From positions 1,860,001-1,924,000 of the forward strand of contig JANFNE010000004.1 of the NCBI GenBank assembly GCA_024867545.1: 64,000 bases of DNA. The letters run 5' to 3'. This stretch comes from Phytopythium helicoides (Eukaryota; Oomycota; Peronosporomycetes; Pythiales; Pythiaceae). Below the pieces are notes generated by a model, which made no database searches, had not been told where the DNA came from, and saw only the letters and a program-made list of their open reading frames with translations. Of the stretch, positions 8,914 through 22,500 are shown piece by piece (position 1 is the first letter of the stretch; each line of letters opens with the position of its first letter). A program made the translations under genes and the position numbers.

Positions 8914-11900
8914 GGTTCGCTACAGACGACGGGGGTGCGTGGCTTCTGGTGGTGCTCTGCTCGCGCTTGAGGGGGCCGAAAAGCTACGGCCGACGCGCTT
9001 CCACCACCCAGAATGCGGAAAAACCTCTTGGATTTGTATTATACATACTGGGGGACATTGATATTGGAGACCGAAAAAACCTTGATATACCGGTTGGACG
9101 ATCGCGCGTTTCTAGCGGCGGTATTGATACCGGTGAGGAACGGTATTGCTTCAACTTCAGAATCGAGATGTCACGAGAACGTGCATGGAGAGGCATGTGT
9201 TTCGGTGGTAAATGAAGGGAATAGATGTGCGCAACTGAGCATCTCGGGGGAACTACACATTGATCCAGCTGCTCTAATCCACATCAAAACCACGGACCTC
9301 AACTTGCACTACACACTGTTATGCTAGATGTCGACTTCGAGATCTCCTCAATTACGCACCGCACGAAGGAAATCGTATTAGCGCCGTCGCTGTCAAGGTG
9401 AAACTTTTCGAGAGTGGGTGGCATCTCGATAAAGCTCATATTAAGTGGTTCACTGGATCCAGTCACGGCACTATTGAGTGTTTGGAATAACTGGAAGCCT
9501 CCAGCATTGATTAGCATTCGACGCAGCCCAAGAAACTCAACAGTACACGATGAAATCCCAGCCACAAAACTTGAAGAAATTGACACCTTGGACCCCATGC
9601 CATTGGAGATTGCAAGGCTGTGACGGAAGCTTGCCGTCTGGCACTACGCAACAGTTGTCTCATCGACTATGCTCTAACTGCACTCCTGCACCGTTTGGGG
9701 AATTGCCAATCTCCACCAACTTTCGAGCCAAGGGATTGACATCCTTGAATATCCTGCTCGTGAAGTAGCCGAGATCCTTTAGGCATGTTATTCATATCTA
9801 GGTGTATACACTCGGAAAACGTTATTGTGTAAGAGCTCATGCCAATCATCGCAATCTGCAGGAACTGAACGAGAACGGCATCATGAGCAAGAATTTGTTA
9901 CTGAAGTATAGGTACAATCTTCTGCAACTGGCAACTTACACTCTATCATTGCCGGCTGATTTGACATCACTAATGGACTCCTACCTTTGTCTTCTGCCTC
10001 GCATTCAAATGAGCGCTTATCGCGATCAGACGGGGTTTGACGGGCTCACACTTCATTGCAAATGCATGAATGATTGGCGCGTACCACAAACTACAGTTGA
10101 CACCAACACCATATTTCTGGGCATTCTTTCCAGTTACGTTTGACAGCCACAGCACTCGATGGATTTGTTGTGCATAGTTTGCAGTTTAGCGGAAACATCA
10201 ATTCCATAAAATAAATTCTCCCATGGTGATTCTAATGAGCGTCTGATTGCTGCATTTCTGCAATGTTTTCCTTCGTTCTTGGTGCCTGCAGTAGTTGTGT
10301 GCTGAGTTCTGTCCTAGCGATAGACATTCATTCCCAAAATGGACCATTTTAGCATGCTTACTGCGGTATTTCCAAGCACCAGTCATCCTCTTCTGACGGA
10401 TGTAGTCACTGTGCCGCAAATTCTTCGCTTCAGACGATTACAACAGCTTGCTAGCTGATGCACCAAGTGCTTCGCAACTTTTCCATGATCAACAAGATCA
10501 CGTCCGTCATTCTAAGCTGCACTGAGTGACAGTAGCTACCACTTTCACAGTTTTCATCGCTCCAAAGCATCAAGATGAGATCTCCATCCCCTAGCCGTGG
10601 CACTTCCTAGTGCGGCAAATCACGAAGCTCTGCCTTGGCAAAACAAAGATAAACAAAGATAGTAATATGGCCGTGTTAGCCTCTATTATTTCTCCGCTCT
10701 TGAGCTACAACGTCTCAATCCCGCTGCATAAAATCTGTCCGGATGTCGAGATCATGCATCTACAAGGAAGTTTCAATCTTAGTCAAACTAAAGAGTTTCG
10801 AAAAGTTCCAAGAAATGGTCCTAGCAGGTTTCGTGCCAGCCGAAAGGTGGAACAAGAGTGGGTTTGAGCAAATGCTTACGCGTGGTGGCGTTGACTCTTC
10901 GCCTATTGCAAAACTGTGCGATTTGAGAAAGTTAGTACTGTCCCACAAGTGCGTTACCCAGGTCTACTCATTCCTTAACACTTCGTGACATCAGGGAGAT
11001 AGCCATACGTAAACAAGCAAGCTTCGACTGTTCGGTGCTAGCCAGCATGACGAACATGGAGCACTCCAACTATTCTATTGAAGAAGACATCTCACCAATC
11101 GGACACCTTCAAAATCTTTCTACACTCTTTTGTGAAGGGCACCTAGGTCAAGGATGTGCGATGCTTGTGTAGTCTTCTGAATCTCGCGGTGGCATCACTT
11201 CCCAGAAGTGTTGACTATTCACCGTTTCGGGGTGAGTAGTGTGGTGTGATGCTTCTCAGCACTCGCTCGTCTGTTCATCTCCACCACAAATGCGAAATTG
11301 CAAGAGGCTCAGATGCGGACACCCCAGAGGTTGTTACTGAGCGTATAGTTACTGGAAGGTCGGAATCTCTGCACAAGCTTCCAAAACCATTGGAGTACTT
11401 TCGTCGCGTCAATTACTACTTCTGGTCGAATAATGCGAGCTACTACGCAAGAGTCAAACGATGACTCTTGCGGTGGATATTGCCAGGCAATGTCCAACCT
11501 ACTTGGATCCAATAGCATTCGTCCATTCTAGGAGCACAAAATTTGTGCCTAGCTCTTTTCGCCACCCAACGTGGCAAGTAACTCGAGCTGCTGGCGATCC
11601 TGTGCGCAGTCACGAACGGATCGATCCGTTGGGAGCCTTTTGCTTTGATCAAGAAATAGTGTCCAAATTGGCCGTCAAACAGGAGAGCCACTGAAAAGAT
11701 CTCAGCTGCCGGCAAATGTTGACGACCAAGAGTTGTTTGTAAACGGATAGGAGGATGCACTTGCAGCTCTCTCAGTTCTTATCGTGGAGATGCGTGCGAA
11801 GAGTTCGCCGAAGGTTACATTTTTTTTCCAGCGAAGTACCTCATGACATCCAAACTTGAAAGATCATCGGTGGATCTGCCATTGTCGAACGCCGAATTGG

Positions 11901-13168
11901 CGTCGTCGACGCACCGTTCGGTTCTGCAACCTCTAGCTGTGCCGATCTGCTGCAGTATCCGAGAGAATCGTCTCGACAAGCCACTGCGTCATGGAAAAGC
12001 ACACTAATCACCAAGTCGCCGCCTGCTTTGCGGCGGAGAGAAAGAGACATCTTTCATCTCGGCTGGATTTCCCTTCGATTACGAGCAAAATGATTACAAG
12101 TTGAAGCTGTCGCACCACGTCACAGATGTCCGTTTTCATCCCAAACCTCATTCCCCTTTCGAAATTCGATACCTGATACGATACCTGATACCTATGAGAC
12201 TTGATAATCATGCGATGGGTTGGATCTTTGACCCATGGATTGTCGAGCAGCTGCGGTGCCTGCTCGCGTGGCCAATACGCAGCCGCGAGCGGCGTGAAGT
12301 GTCGTCCAGTCTCGAGCTCAAATGATCGGTCGAATGCGAGCGCACATCTTCTTCGTGACTGAGTTTCGGTTGTTGAGTCTTGGAGTCTTGGAGCTTTTGC
12401 CATTGAGATCGGTCGTTTTCTGATGCTGAAGGACGTGGCAAGGCGATTGGTGCTCGGCGTGGCAGTTGTTGAAACGAATGGACTTGCGTCGCTGTTCCTT
12501 CGGTTTCCCATCTCGCAACCGCCCTTAGGCTCGTGGCTACATTAACCCACGCGAAAGTGATTGGCTGCCCGTGAATGATCCGTTGGTCGCCGCCGGCTTT
12601 TTAACCCATGGTCCTCGGCTGGATGATGCGTGCGTGGATGTTGATATCGGATGGTAATCCAACACTACACAAGCAGAAAGTGGGTCCTCGAAGGTTCTGG
12701 GGCGAATACTCGCCGCATGTGGTCTCCACGCCGTTGCAATCACGGCCTGCACGCAAGAAATCTGCGACTCGCCGGCGCGGGAAGGAAGGATCTTGCACGG
12801 CCCCCCGCAATCCAAATCCATCGGAAGGGTTTTTGCTGTTGGCTCTTTGACGTGAACGGGTTCGCCCTCGCCTCACCATCACTCGGTGCGACCTGTCATC
12901 CATCATCTCCCTGCATCCCAAAGTTCCTCCGAATCCTCCAACTCTAGTCGAACTGACCTGTGAGTTCACATATACAATCGAAAATCAGACCATGGGTTGC
13001 ACCCATGACGCGGGCCGACCCGTTTCCCCAGGTGGGTGCGCCGCGGTGGTTTTCCCCTCTCCCCTCTTTTTGAGATGGCCTTTCTAGCTTTGCAACCTGA
13101 GCGCCTGGTCCTCATTATCCGATCCGCGCCGACTGAGCCACTCCCCCCGCTGCTTGGCCTCGATTGAT
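8914..13168. other. Gene-poor tract with decayed fragments
   Basis: This 4.2-kb region has visibly lower G+C than its neighbours and no frame longer than about 170 codons with believable content. Scattered short frames near 9.3-11.2 kb have leucine-rich-repeat-like spacing; one is listed separately. At 9120-9150 there is a cluster of ATTGATACCGGT and related TACCGG words, which also occur at the ends of the pectate lyase repeat units. Frames at 11443-11760, 12008-12511 and 12537-12969 on the minus strand match nothing I recognise and I do not call them. The likeliest reading is degraded gene and repeat debris. Confidence 0.5.
9299..9849 (-). pseudogene. Possible decayed leucine-rich-repeat gene fragment
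   Basis: On the minus strand, two neighbouring short frames (9667-9849 and 9299-9598) contain pieces such as SYTITFSECIHLDMNNMP, LNMSFIEMPPTLEKFHLDSD and VEFLGLRRMLINAGG. The hydrophobic spacing resembles leucine-rich repeats of large oomycete receptor-like or TKL-kinase proteins. The frames are offset and no full-length product can be assembled. Both the assignment and the limits are tentative. Confidence 0.22.
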
Positions 13169-14711
13169 ATGGCGTTCCGTCGCAGTTTCTTCCTGCTGGT
13201 GGCGGCGTTGGCTGCTACTGCTGTTGCTGGCGAGCAGGCGGCCGAGTACAAGCAGAAGCCGCACCAGAAGCACCACCACAAGCAGCACAAGCAGCACCAC
13301 CGCGAGGCGGACGACACGCTCGAGGCGTCGCAGGGCGACGACTGGTTTGAGGGCAGCGGCGAGTTCGAGGGGCTCGGGCAGGACGCGGTCAACTACGGCT
13401 CGGGCTCGTGGTCGGGCGAGTACGACGTCGAGATTGAGTGGGAGGAGGAGCAGTGGGAAGAGGAGTGGGAGAGCGAGGAGGGATCCTTCGACTCGTATGA
13501 CGACGAGTCGGCCGAGAGCGAGGACGCGTCGAGCGAGGACGACTTGGACCTCGGCGAGCCTGCAAAGAAGCACCACAAGAAGGGATGGCTCGGAAGTCTG
13601 TGGGACGACGTGAAGGACACGGTCGAGGACGCTTACGACGACACCAAGGACTTTTTCAACGGCACGGACTCGGAGTCTGCTTCGGGCTCGGAGGAGATTG
13701 AGTTTGAGAGCGAGGAGGGCAGCGACGAGAGCAGCAGTGTGGAGGAGGAGCGCCACCATGCTCACCACCACAAGAAGCACCACAAGAAGGGATGGCTCGG
13801 CAGCCTGTGGGATGACGTGAAGGACACGGTCGAGGACGCTTACGACGACACCAAGGACTTTTTCAACGGCACGGACTCGGAGTCTGCTTCGGGCTCGGAG
13901 GAGATTGAGTTTGAGAGCGAGGAGGGCAGCGACGAGAGCAGCAGTGTGGAGGAGGAGCGCCACCATGCTCACCACCACAAGAAGCACCACAAGAAGGGAT
14001 GGCTCGGCAGCCTGTGGGATGACGTGAAGGACACGGTCGAGGACGCCTACGACGACACCAAGGACTTCTTCAACGGCACGGACTCGGAGTCTGCTTCAGG
14101 CTCTGTGGAGGTCGAGATTGAGAGTGAGGAGGCCAGCGAGGAGGGCAGCGAGGAGGAGGAGCGCCACCACGCTCACCACCACAAGAAGCACCACACTTCG
14201 CATCATAAGAAGCACCACAACACCCACCACAAGAAGGACACCGTTATTGAGGGATCCGACGGCGTGGAGTACCACTACGAGTCGAACTCTGGCAGCGGTT
14301 ACTACTGGGCTGTCGGTGACCGCGGTGTACTTCTACGGCAGTGCCAGCTCGGGCGGTGATGAGTACGTCGGCAGCGAGGACATCGATGCGTACGCTGGCA
14401 GCGACGAGACTTCGGTCAAGACTGTTGGCCTTGCGGCTGAGGGTGACTCGAGCAACTCGAAGATCGAGTCATTCATGCTGATTGGCGGTGCTATTGGTGC
14501 TGCTGTTGGTGCTCTTGCTGTCGGCATGGTGTTTGCTGTGCGTGCCATGAAGCAGAAGGCTGCTGGCTCGGGCTCTGTCCTCACGGAGGATGAGGCTGCC
14601 GTGGCGATGGCTGGTGCGGACGAGGAGGCCAACGACGACGATGAGTCTGACGAAGACGTCGAGGCTGGCGCGCTCGTCAAGGACGAGGCTAAGGGCGAGG
14701 ATGACGAGTAG
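13169..14711 (+). CDS. Secreted/type I membrane protein with acidic and His-rich tandem repeats (one frame break)
   Basis: The ATG at 13169 opens a signal peptide (RRSFFLLVAALAATAVAG). His/Lys clusters (HHKKHHKK) then alternate with strongly acidic blocks, including three copies of a 69-residue repeat whose core is WLGSLWDDVKDTVEDAYDD followed by an NGT N-glycosylation site. The frame is lost near 14307-14309, a GGG run inside TACTACTGGGCTG. Reading one base fewer continues into YFYGSASSGGDEYVGSED, then one membrane span (MLIGGAIGAAVGALAVGMVF), a short basic stop-transfer and an acidic cytoplasmic tail ending at 14711. The topology suggests a cell-surface protein. The His clusters could bind metal ions; this is inference. 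The break is treated as a probable sequencing error. Confidence 0.72.
13565..14185 (+). repeat. Three 207-bp in-frame tandem repeats
   Basis: Units begin at about 13565, 13772 and 13979, exactly 207 bp (69 codons) apart. The first two are almost identical in DNA. The third diverges in its second half, where the acidic block changes. The unit encodes a His/Lys patch, an amphipathic helix, an N-glycosylation site and a Ser/Glu block. Confidence 0.85.
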
Positions 14712-15891
14712 GAGGGCAAGTTCGAGGGCTCTGTGTAAGCAAGCTGTACAAGCCTCGTGGTGTCACTCCACATCGTTATGTAGCTGCGCCAGGCGTTCTC
14801 TCTCAGTATCTAGCGAGCAGCACTTGTCACTAGGATTGGCATATACACTAGCTCATTACGCTTTCATCTCTTTTTCATTCTTTCAGATCATCAAATGATG
14901 CGATCTTCCCTGGTGCTTATCGCCTTCGACGAGTCCGTGGGTTGCAAGATCGAGATCAAAGTCTTTGGCGTGTGATTCACAATGTTGAACATGTGTACCC
15001 ACAGAAACTCCTCGTCTCCGTATCCAACTGCGCCTTTGCGTGAAGCACGACGCTGTCCAGCTTTTCATCCAAGTCGCCCCTCGGACATCCTCGCAGAGCA
15101 GTGGTGGTGGTCAGAGCTCACCCCAAACGCCGCCCGATCCTTTGCCAGACGCGGAATTTCTGCAGTGTCATACGATGAGGCTCTCCCACCTGATAATCCA
15201 GTCTGCTTGCGATCACCACAATCATCAACTGCACTCGCAGATCCTCCCGACACTTTCGCTGTTTGCGATGCATTCATGCCAGGCAAATCTGCAGATCGGC
15301 ATGGTGCTCCTCGAGACTTGTGGCGCTCCAGCGCTTTGGAGATTGAAGCGCTTGATCTTCCCGAGCTGCTGGCTCTGCTGCGTACCCATTTGGACTGTCA
15401 GCCCATCTTGTGCCAGTTCGCCAGACAGAAAAATCCAACGAAAAAAACTTCAGAAGCGTCCTGATTGGTGGGAAATATGTCGTTAATTGTCGCTTCAGCC
15501 AATCATCGCCTCGTTCCGTCCGCCCAATCAGCTGCCGCACGCCCTTGAGACAGCGCGCCATACAATCGCCGAGATAACGCTTTCGGTGCTTGGTGCTTGC
15601 AGTGTCCTACACATGGAGAAGGAGCTGCAGACGTGTCCAACGCAACAGGATGAAGACCGACATACGCGTCTTCGCCGATTACGGAGAGCAGATGATGAGC
15701 CTATCAGTTCGCCCAAGTCTCACCTCCGAGACCTTTCTATCCATCGAGTACCTCCGAGCGCGGTGCCGCGGTGCTGCTCGGCTCATTCCGAAATTTGACG
15801 GCTACCACCAAAGCCAGCCTCCCGCAGCATCTCATCGGCTGCACCAATTGCCTACTAATTTTACTAAGACAACAACTCGCCTTCCAGCATC
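14712..15891. other. Intergenic region with CCAAT boxes
   Basis: No gene is supported in this 1.2-kb interval; the frames of 100-160 codons around 15.0-15.5 kb lack recognisable content. CCAAT-box words occur at about 15464 (GATTGG), 15501 (CCAATCA) and 15526 (CCAATCA), 365-430 bp before the downstream ATG. They may belong to the promoter of the TMEM198-like gene. Confidence 0.35.
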
Positions 15892-16774
15892 ATGGCGACG
15901 ACCTTCAAGAGCTCCTCGCTTCTGCTGCTGCTGCTCTGCGCCTTCGCGGTGCATTCGGCCGCGGCCATCGACAGTGCCAGCGACACTGTCGAGTCCATCT
16001 TTGACTCGACCACCGACGGCGTCAAGGTCGGTGGCAGCATCCTGGCCATCGTGGCCATCGCCTCAGGTGCCCTCATGGTCGTCATGGGCTACAAGCTCTT
16101 CCGCGTCACGCTCTTTTTCGCCGGCTTCATCGCCGGCGGTGTCGCCCTCGCTATCGTGGCTGAAAACATCTGGGATGACAAGTCGTGGGTGCTCACGGCC
16201 TCCTGGATCGCCTTTCGCCATTGGTGGCATTATCGGCGGCGCGATCGTTTCCTCAATGTACTCGTTCGGCATCTTCGTTGCCGGCGCGGCTGGTGGCGTC
16301 GTCGCCGCCGTGGCGATGCAGAACTCGTTCGGCTACCGCATTTACCCGAGCCACCCGACGGTTGTGCTCATCGTGCTCTGCGTCGTCCTGGGCATTGTCT
16401 GTGGAGTGTTGGCGCTCAAGATGGAACGTCCGGTGTTGATCGTCGCGACCAGCGCACTCGGCGCCGGCATTCTCGTCTGGGGCGTCGGATACTTTGCGGG
16501 TGACTTCCCGTCGGCCACAGACCTCAAGCAGTACGCGACTCAGACTGGCGACGGCGATGCCGACTGGGTCTACGACGTGCCCTCGGCCTGGTGGGCGTAC
16601 CTCGCGGGCCTCATCGTACTCTTCGTGTTCGGTATGCTCATTCAGTTCCGCAAGACGGCGCGTGATGTGCACTACGAGCACCGCTCGCTCGGCCGCAGCA
16701 AGCCCCAGGAGCAGTACGCCGACGTGCAGACGCCGCCCAACGCTCGCTACGGCAACCCGGTCTCGCACGTCTAG
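15892..16774 (+). CDS. TMEM198-like multispanning membrane protein (DUF4203), one frame break
   Basis: The ATG at 15892 starts a cleavable signal peptide (KSSSLLLLLLCAFAVHSAAA). A luminal stretch follows, then about seven hydrophobic segments in Gly/Ala-rich pairs (SILAIVAIASGALMVVMGY; GGIIGGAIVSSMYSFGIFV; VVLIVLCVVLGIVCGVLAL; ILVWGVGYFAGDF; WWAYLAGLIVLFVFGMLIQF). The arrangement matches the TM7S3/TM198 domain family of endomembrane proteins. The frame breaks at 16213-16215, in ATCGCCTTTCGCC. Removing one T of the TTT run gives SWIAFAIGGIIGGAI, which restores a continuous membrane helix. The cytoplasmic tail ends with the stop at 16772-16774. Function is unknown; a role in surface signalling or trafficking would be inference. 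Confidence 0.75.
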
Positions 16775-19567
16775 GTGCCGCAGCCGTGTACAGTAGAGTA
16801 GCCTCCCACTGCGACCGCACTAGTATGAATGCATCTGATCTTGCCTGCAAATCCGGACTTGGTTGTTGCCATGAGAGTGTTGAGTTTGACTTTGCAGCAG
16901 CATGTATTGCTCCTTGCATGCTGTTGCAGGGGAATACGGCAAACAGTCTTGATCTGTAGCGAAGACAGCAGCTCTGGGATTGATCTCAATCAGGCAGACA
17001 ATTAGTCGAGCTGTCCATGCGAAAGTAGAATTCTCTGTCAGCTGCAACCTCATCCACGCAGCAGTGACTTGCGAGAAATCGATGCGCAGTTGATTTCCTC
17101 AATGATAACCTCCGGAGGATCACAGGTTCCGCGGCAACGATGCTCATTGCATGGGCATCTTCATCAGCAGGCCGAGCAGATCCCAATTTCAAAAAAGGAT
17201 GATGCACCGAAAGCTCGACAACCAACCAACGCTCCGATGAAATCGCATACGACCACTTGGTGAATTCCTTCGTCTTCGCCTTGTGGCTGTTCACTGCAAC
17301 TCGCAAGTGGGACTGATTGGCGCGACCCCAATGAAAAGGCGTGGGTCCTCAACGTCGAGCAACAGTAAACATACTTGCTGCTCGTACTGGCAGGCAGTAA
17401 GCGAACCAACGGATGCCATGAGCGAGATCTGTCCGCAGACCAAACTGCTTTGTTCATATTTGCGAGGCGATACCTACCTAGCAACCTTCATTTTGGTCCA
17501 TTTCGATTCCCAGCATCCACGCTCGCACAGGATCGCCGATCCTGGATCAGGATCAAAATCCACGTGTTTCCAAGGATACTCTCTCTGACTACCGGTGTTG
17601 GGCGGCATGTGGCGAGACACTTGCGTGCGGGACCGATCTGTTGAACCGGAAGAGTTCAGCGCTGCATCCAGGTGAGGCGCATCAGAATTTGATGCTCATT
17701 TGACCCACCAGCTGCCCCTCAGACCACGAGACGAGTCGGACAATGGATCGGATCGCGTGGAGCAGACCCGTCCAGTTCGCGCTCTCGCCTCGACTTGCTC
17801 CACGACACTTCATCTGGGCGTGGAGGAGTGGGAGGTGTCGATGGATATTGGTCCACGAGTTCATGGCATGACTCACGCGTCGGCGAGAGGTCGCCAGAGA
17901 GCACGCGAGCGTGGATCCAACAGTTCGTACGCGCCTATCGCAACGATGGCCGCTCGTCGAGCAAATCATATGCTCGGTATTCACTGTCCGGAGAGTTGGT
18001 AGCACAGAGATGCCGCGGAGTGGGGGAAGCGAGACGGGCCAAGATGTGACTTGGCGTGCGGCGCCGTGCAGAAAACGTCAGAATTCGCGATCACCAATGA
18101 AGGCCCTCTTCGGCCGGGCAGGCGGGCTGTTACAATTGATCGCGAGCCAGCTCAAACGCTCGACATGGCGATCGCAACGCCCGCCATGCGAATGGGACAC
18201 GCCCTCGGGGCGAAAGCCGCTCTCACCCAAATTCGAATTCGCCCGTCTGTCAGTCTATCGCCGACCATTCAAAGCGATCCCGCCAACTCATTCGCCTTTC
18301 AAAAGAGATTCTCGAGATACGAATCCAGAGCGTGGCATGACAACATAGTATCAGGGAGCCCACACGTGGCAGAAGCTCTTGCTTTTTGTCTGGTCATCTC
18401 CGAAAAAAAATGGTTACGTTTTGGTGACTACAACCAAAACGCTAAACAATCACGCACAACAGCCTCACGTTGCAGTGCCCCAAATGAGTTTCGGCGACTG
18501 CAGGCGCCGCTGAATCGAGAACCCGTCGGACCATCTTCGAGGCGTCGTCGAGTGCTGACGCCGGCTCGAGGACGAACGCATCAAACGCTTGCGAGCAGCG
18601 CGAAGCCCGTTCATGTTCCTGTGCGCAGCCCACTCTCGAGTGAGCCGGACGATTTGCCAGCGCATAGAGTGCCCTCACTGACAGCGAAACGCGTTCTGGT
18701 TTGGAAGAGCAATGGACTCAATGCGTCAACTCGCGCTGGCGCTGGGCCCACGTCCACGTGGATTGAGCCGGTTGAGCACGTGAGCGAGCTCCAATGCCGT
18801 GAGGTGAGCTCGGCAAGATGCCATCGCTGACTCGAAGAGAGTATGCCGGCATAATCTTCAAACAAAAGTGTCAAAATTGAACTGAATGTTCGCGTACCGT
18901 ACAACAGTAGTCTAGTCGCACAGCAAAAGACCGTTCTGGGATGCTTCTCAATTGACGATCCAAGCACCCTACGTTGTCGCAAAGGTATCATTGGCGGGTC
19001 TGTCACCATACAAACGACCTGCCTGCGATCCTGAAGCACAACTTGATCGGGAGGCGACAGCGCATTGTGTGCTGAAAATTTGGGTACTATAGCCGGTCCA
19101 GACCTGGGTTCAGGGCCAAGTTTGCATTTATTTCATATTATTCTTGCTTGTTGCACTCTTCAGTCAGCGCCAAAACATGAACATATTATCAATATATTGC
19201 GGCGCGAACAACAGCTCTCCGCCTTCTAAACCTTCACAACCTGTCGCAGCTAGCCACGTGACTTGCCCGCCCTATCCAAGATCCCGCTGCTTCAATCGGT
19301 TCCGGCAAGCAAAAAAAACTCATAATTCCGGCCACTTTTCGCTTCAAGGTCATCCACAACGCGGCGCCAGAATCTACGGTACAAACCGCGCGAATGACGT
19401 TACTGACGGCCCCGCTGCGGCTGCGATCCACAATCCGCATCCACGCCCATCCCTCGCCCATAGAGTCGTCCGCGCGGCCAGCCGCAGTCCACAGTCCCCA
19501 GCCGCGCGGCCGGCCGTCGCTCCGATCGGTCACTTTCGCTCCTGCGTCCACCCGTCCACACCTCGGT
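16775..19567. other. Long intergenic region, no supported gene
   Basis: In this 2.8-kb interval, open frames reach 259 codons (18051-18830, plus strand). Their composition is that of random frames: no hydrophobic core pattern, Ser/Arg/Ala-heavy, and overlapping frames on the other strand of equal quality. No repeat, tRNA or mobile-element end was recognised. The last ~300 bp is the leader and promoter of the tyrosinase-mucin gene. Confidence 0.45.
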
Positions 19568-22500
19568 ATGCGGGTCTTCTCCTGGCTGTCGGCCGCGGCC
19601 GCGGGGCTGTCGGCCGTGGCCGCGCAGACCGCGACCACCGCCAACTCGTCGGCCACCACCACGTCCACGCTCACCTACGGCGACGTCCTGAGCGCCGCAG
19701 GGCAACATCACCGACCTCCCGGGCGGCAACGCGCAGTGCTCGGACGCCCAGCGCGTCCGCAAGCCGTGGGGCGCGCTCTCGACCGACGAGCAGGCGCTGT
19801 ATGTGGAGGCGCTGGCCGCGGCCATCGCCGATGGAGGCGTGGCCGAGTTCGCGGCCGTGACCGTGGACGACCTGAGCCTGGCGCAGGGCGAGTACACGTG
19901 CGGCTTCTTCTCGTGGCACCGCCGCCTGCTGCTCGCCTTCGAGTCGTACCTGCGCACGCTCGACGACCGCTACGCGTGCCTCACGGTGCCCTACTACGAC
20001 GTGCACACGGCCTACGTGCAGTACGTCACGGGCCAGTGTGGCAGCATCTACGAGTGCTCGGACATCTTCTCGGCCATCGGCGGCGCCGCCGCGGGCAGCT
20101 CGGCGTCCACCAGCGACGAGATCGACGTCGATGTCGATGTCGAGGACGGAGAGTGGCTCATCACCATCGGAGACGTCAACGCCACGGGCGGAGCCGTCAC
20201 CGGCGCGCCGTACTCGGCCGACAACTACGTCGTCCGCGCCACCGACCTGGCCACCAAGCCGCTCCCGCCGTCCGCGAGTTTCGCGGCCGTGCAGTCGGCG
20301 CTCGCCACGTCCGTCGACTACGCCAGCTTCCTCGAGACGGTGCAGTTCGGCATCCACAGCGAGGTGCTCAACGCCATCGGCGGCGCCTTCTCCACCTCGT
20401 CGCGCGCCTGTTGACGTGCTCTACTACTCGTGGCTTGGCACGGTCGACATGCTCGCCCACACGTACCAGATGTGCCGCATCGGCGTGCCCGTGACCCACG
20501 ACCAGATCTCGGCATCGCTTGAGGCTTTCGCCAACGCCACGCAGACGTGCGGCGGCGTGTCGGGCGTCGACGACGACACGGCGCTGCTCATGCGCTACAC
20601 GGACGCCGACACGGGCGACATCACGGACGTGGCTGACCACCCGACGCTCGGCAAGTTCTTCGGCTACGTCGGCAGCGACGCCTGGAACTACTTCGACGTC
20701 CAGCAGCTCGGCGACTACAGCTACACGTACCAGCTGCCCGAGATCCTGCGCCAGCAGGTGCTGACCAACAACGACATGTGCCCGGGCTTCAACCGCGCGT
20801 TCGCGGCGTCCTACACCAAGCTCAACTCGACGGCGGTCAGCAAGACCACCAAGACGACGACCACGACCAAGACGACCACGACGACGACCACCCGTATCGT
20901 GAACGGCACCAAGGTGACCACCACCAAGGTGACCAAGGTCACGACGCGCACCAACTCGACGACGTCCACCAACGCCACGTCCACTGCGCTGGCCGGCCAG
21001 CTGACCAGCAACTACACGTACACGTACCTGGGCAACTTCAGCACGGACGCTGCCGCGTACACCGGAGGGCACGTACCTGTCGAACGGCTACGAGGGCTTC
21101 ACGCCCTTCTACGTGCCGACGGGCGTCATCACGACCAAGCACAACGGTCTTCTGGTCGCCAACTTCACGTCCTCGAGCCTCTCGACCAGCGGCGACTCGT
21201 CGAGCCTGATTTCGAGCACGTACAGCAACTTCACGACCATTAAGGCCAACATCACGCTCGGCACCAAGACGGTGACGCGCAACGTGACGGTGTCGGTGGC
21301 CACGGCTGGTACCTACTGGGCGTGGCTCCAGACGGCGTACAAGGGTCTGTACACGCGCTTCAACGGCAACGTCGACCTCGTGGGCCAGCACCTGCACCTG
21401 CTTGAGTGCTACACGTTCGACAAGGTGTACGGCGTGACCAACTTCACGAGTGACTTTGTGAGCAACAACAACCTGGTGACCAACCGCCCGGCCTGTGGCC
21501 AGCAGCTGGACCTGTACAAGTCGGGTGTCCTGACGCTCGCCGTGACGGCCAGCGACTACAAGACCACGAGCCTCAAGTTCGCGAGCTCGAGCGTCATCCA
21601 GACTATCCTCAAGACGTACAAGCGTGTGACGTCGGTGACCAAGAAGACGACCACGTACGTGACCAAGAAGTACACGCAGAGCATCACCAAGAAGCTCACG
21701 ACGGCCCAGTCAGCCTTGAGCAACGTGTCGGTCACGACCGAGAGCGGCACCAAGGAGACGACCTCGATCGACACGGGCTTTGTGAGCTCGAACCAGACGA
21801 CGACCACGTCGGCTAACGGCTCGACCGAGACGACGACCACGACGACCGCCGTCGAGGACTCGACGGAGGGATCCAGCAGCGTCGGCGGCTCGACCACGAC
21901 CACCACTGGCGGCTCAACCACGACCACGACGGGTGGCTCGACCACGACAACCACGACGGGAGGATCGTCGACGACGACCACGGGCTCGACGACCACGACG
22001 GGCTCGACGACCACGACGGGCTCGACGACCACGACGGGCTCGACGACCACGACGGGTTCGACCACGACTACAGGTGGCTCGTCGACAACTACCTCGGGCA
22101 CAACTTCGGGTTCGACGACGACGACTGGCACGACTTCGGGCTCGACCACGACGACTGGCGGCAGCTCGACGACCACCTCGGGCACCACCTCGGGCTCCAC
22201 GACTTCGGGCTCGACCACGACGACTGGCACGACCTCGGGTTCGACCACGACGACTGGCGGCAGCTCGACGACCACCTCGGGTACCACCTCGGGCTCGACG
22301 ACGACGACCGGAACGACTTCGGGCTCGACCACGACTACGGGCGGCAGCTCAACCACCACCTCGGGTACCACCTCGGGCTCCACGACTTCGGGCTCGACCA
22401 CGACGACTGGCACGACCTCGGGTTCGACCACGACGACTGGCGGCAGCTCGACGACCACCTCGGGTACCACCTCGGGCTCGACGACGACGACCGGAACGAC

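Noticed and set aside
18051..18830. 259-codon plus-strand frame in the 16.8-19.6 kb gap
   Set aside because: It has random-like composition, no motif and competing frames on both strands; a search against oomycete proteomes would settle it.
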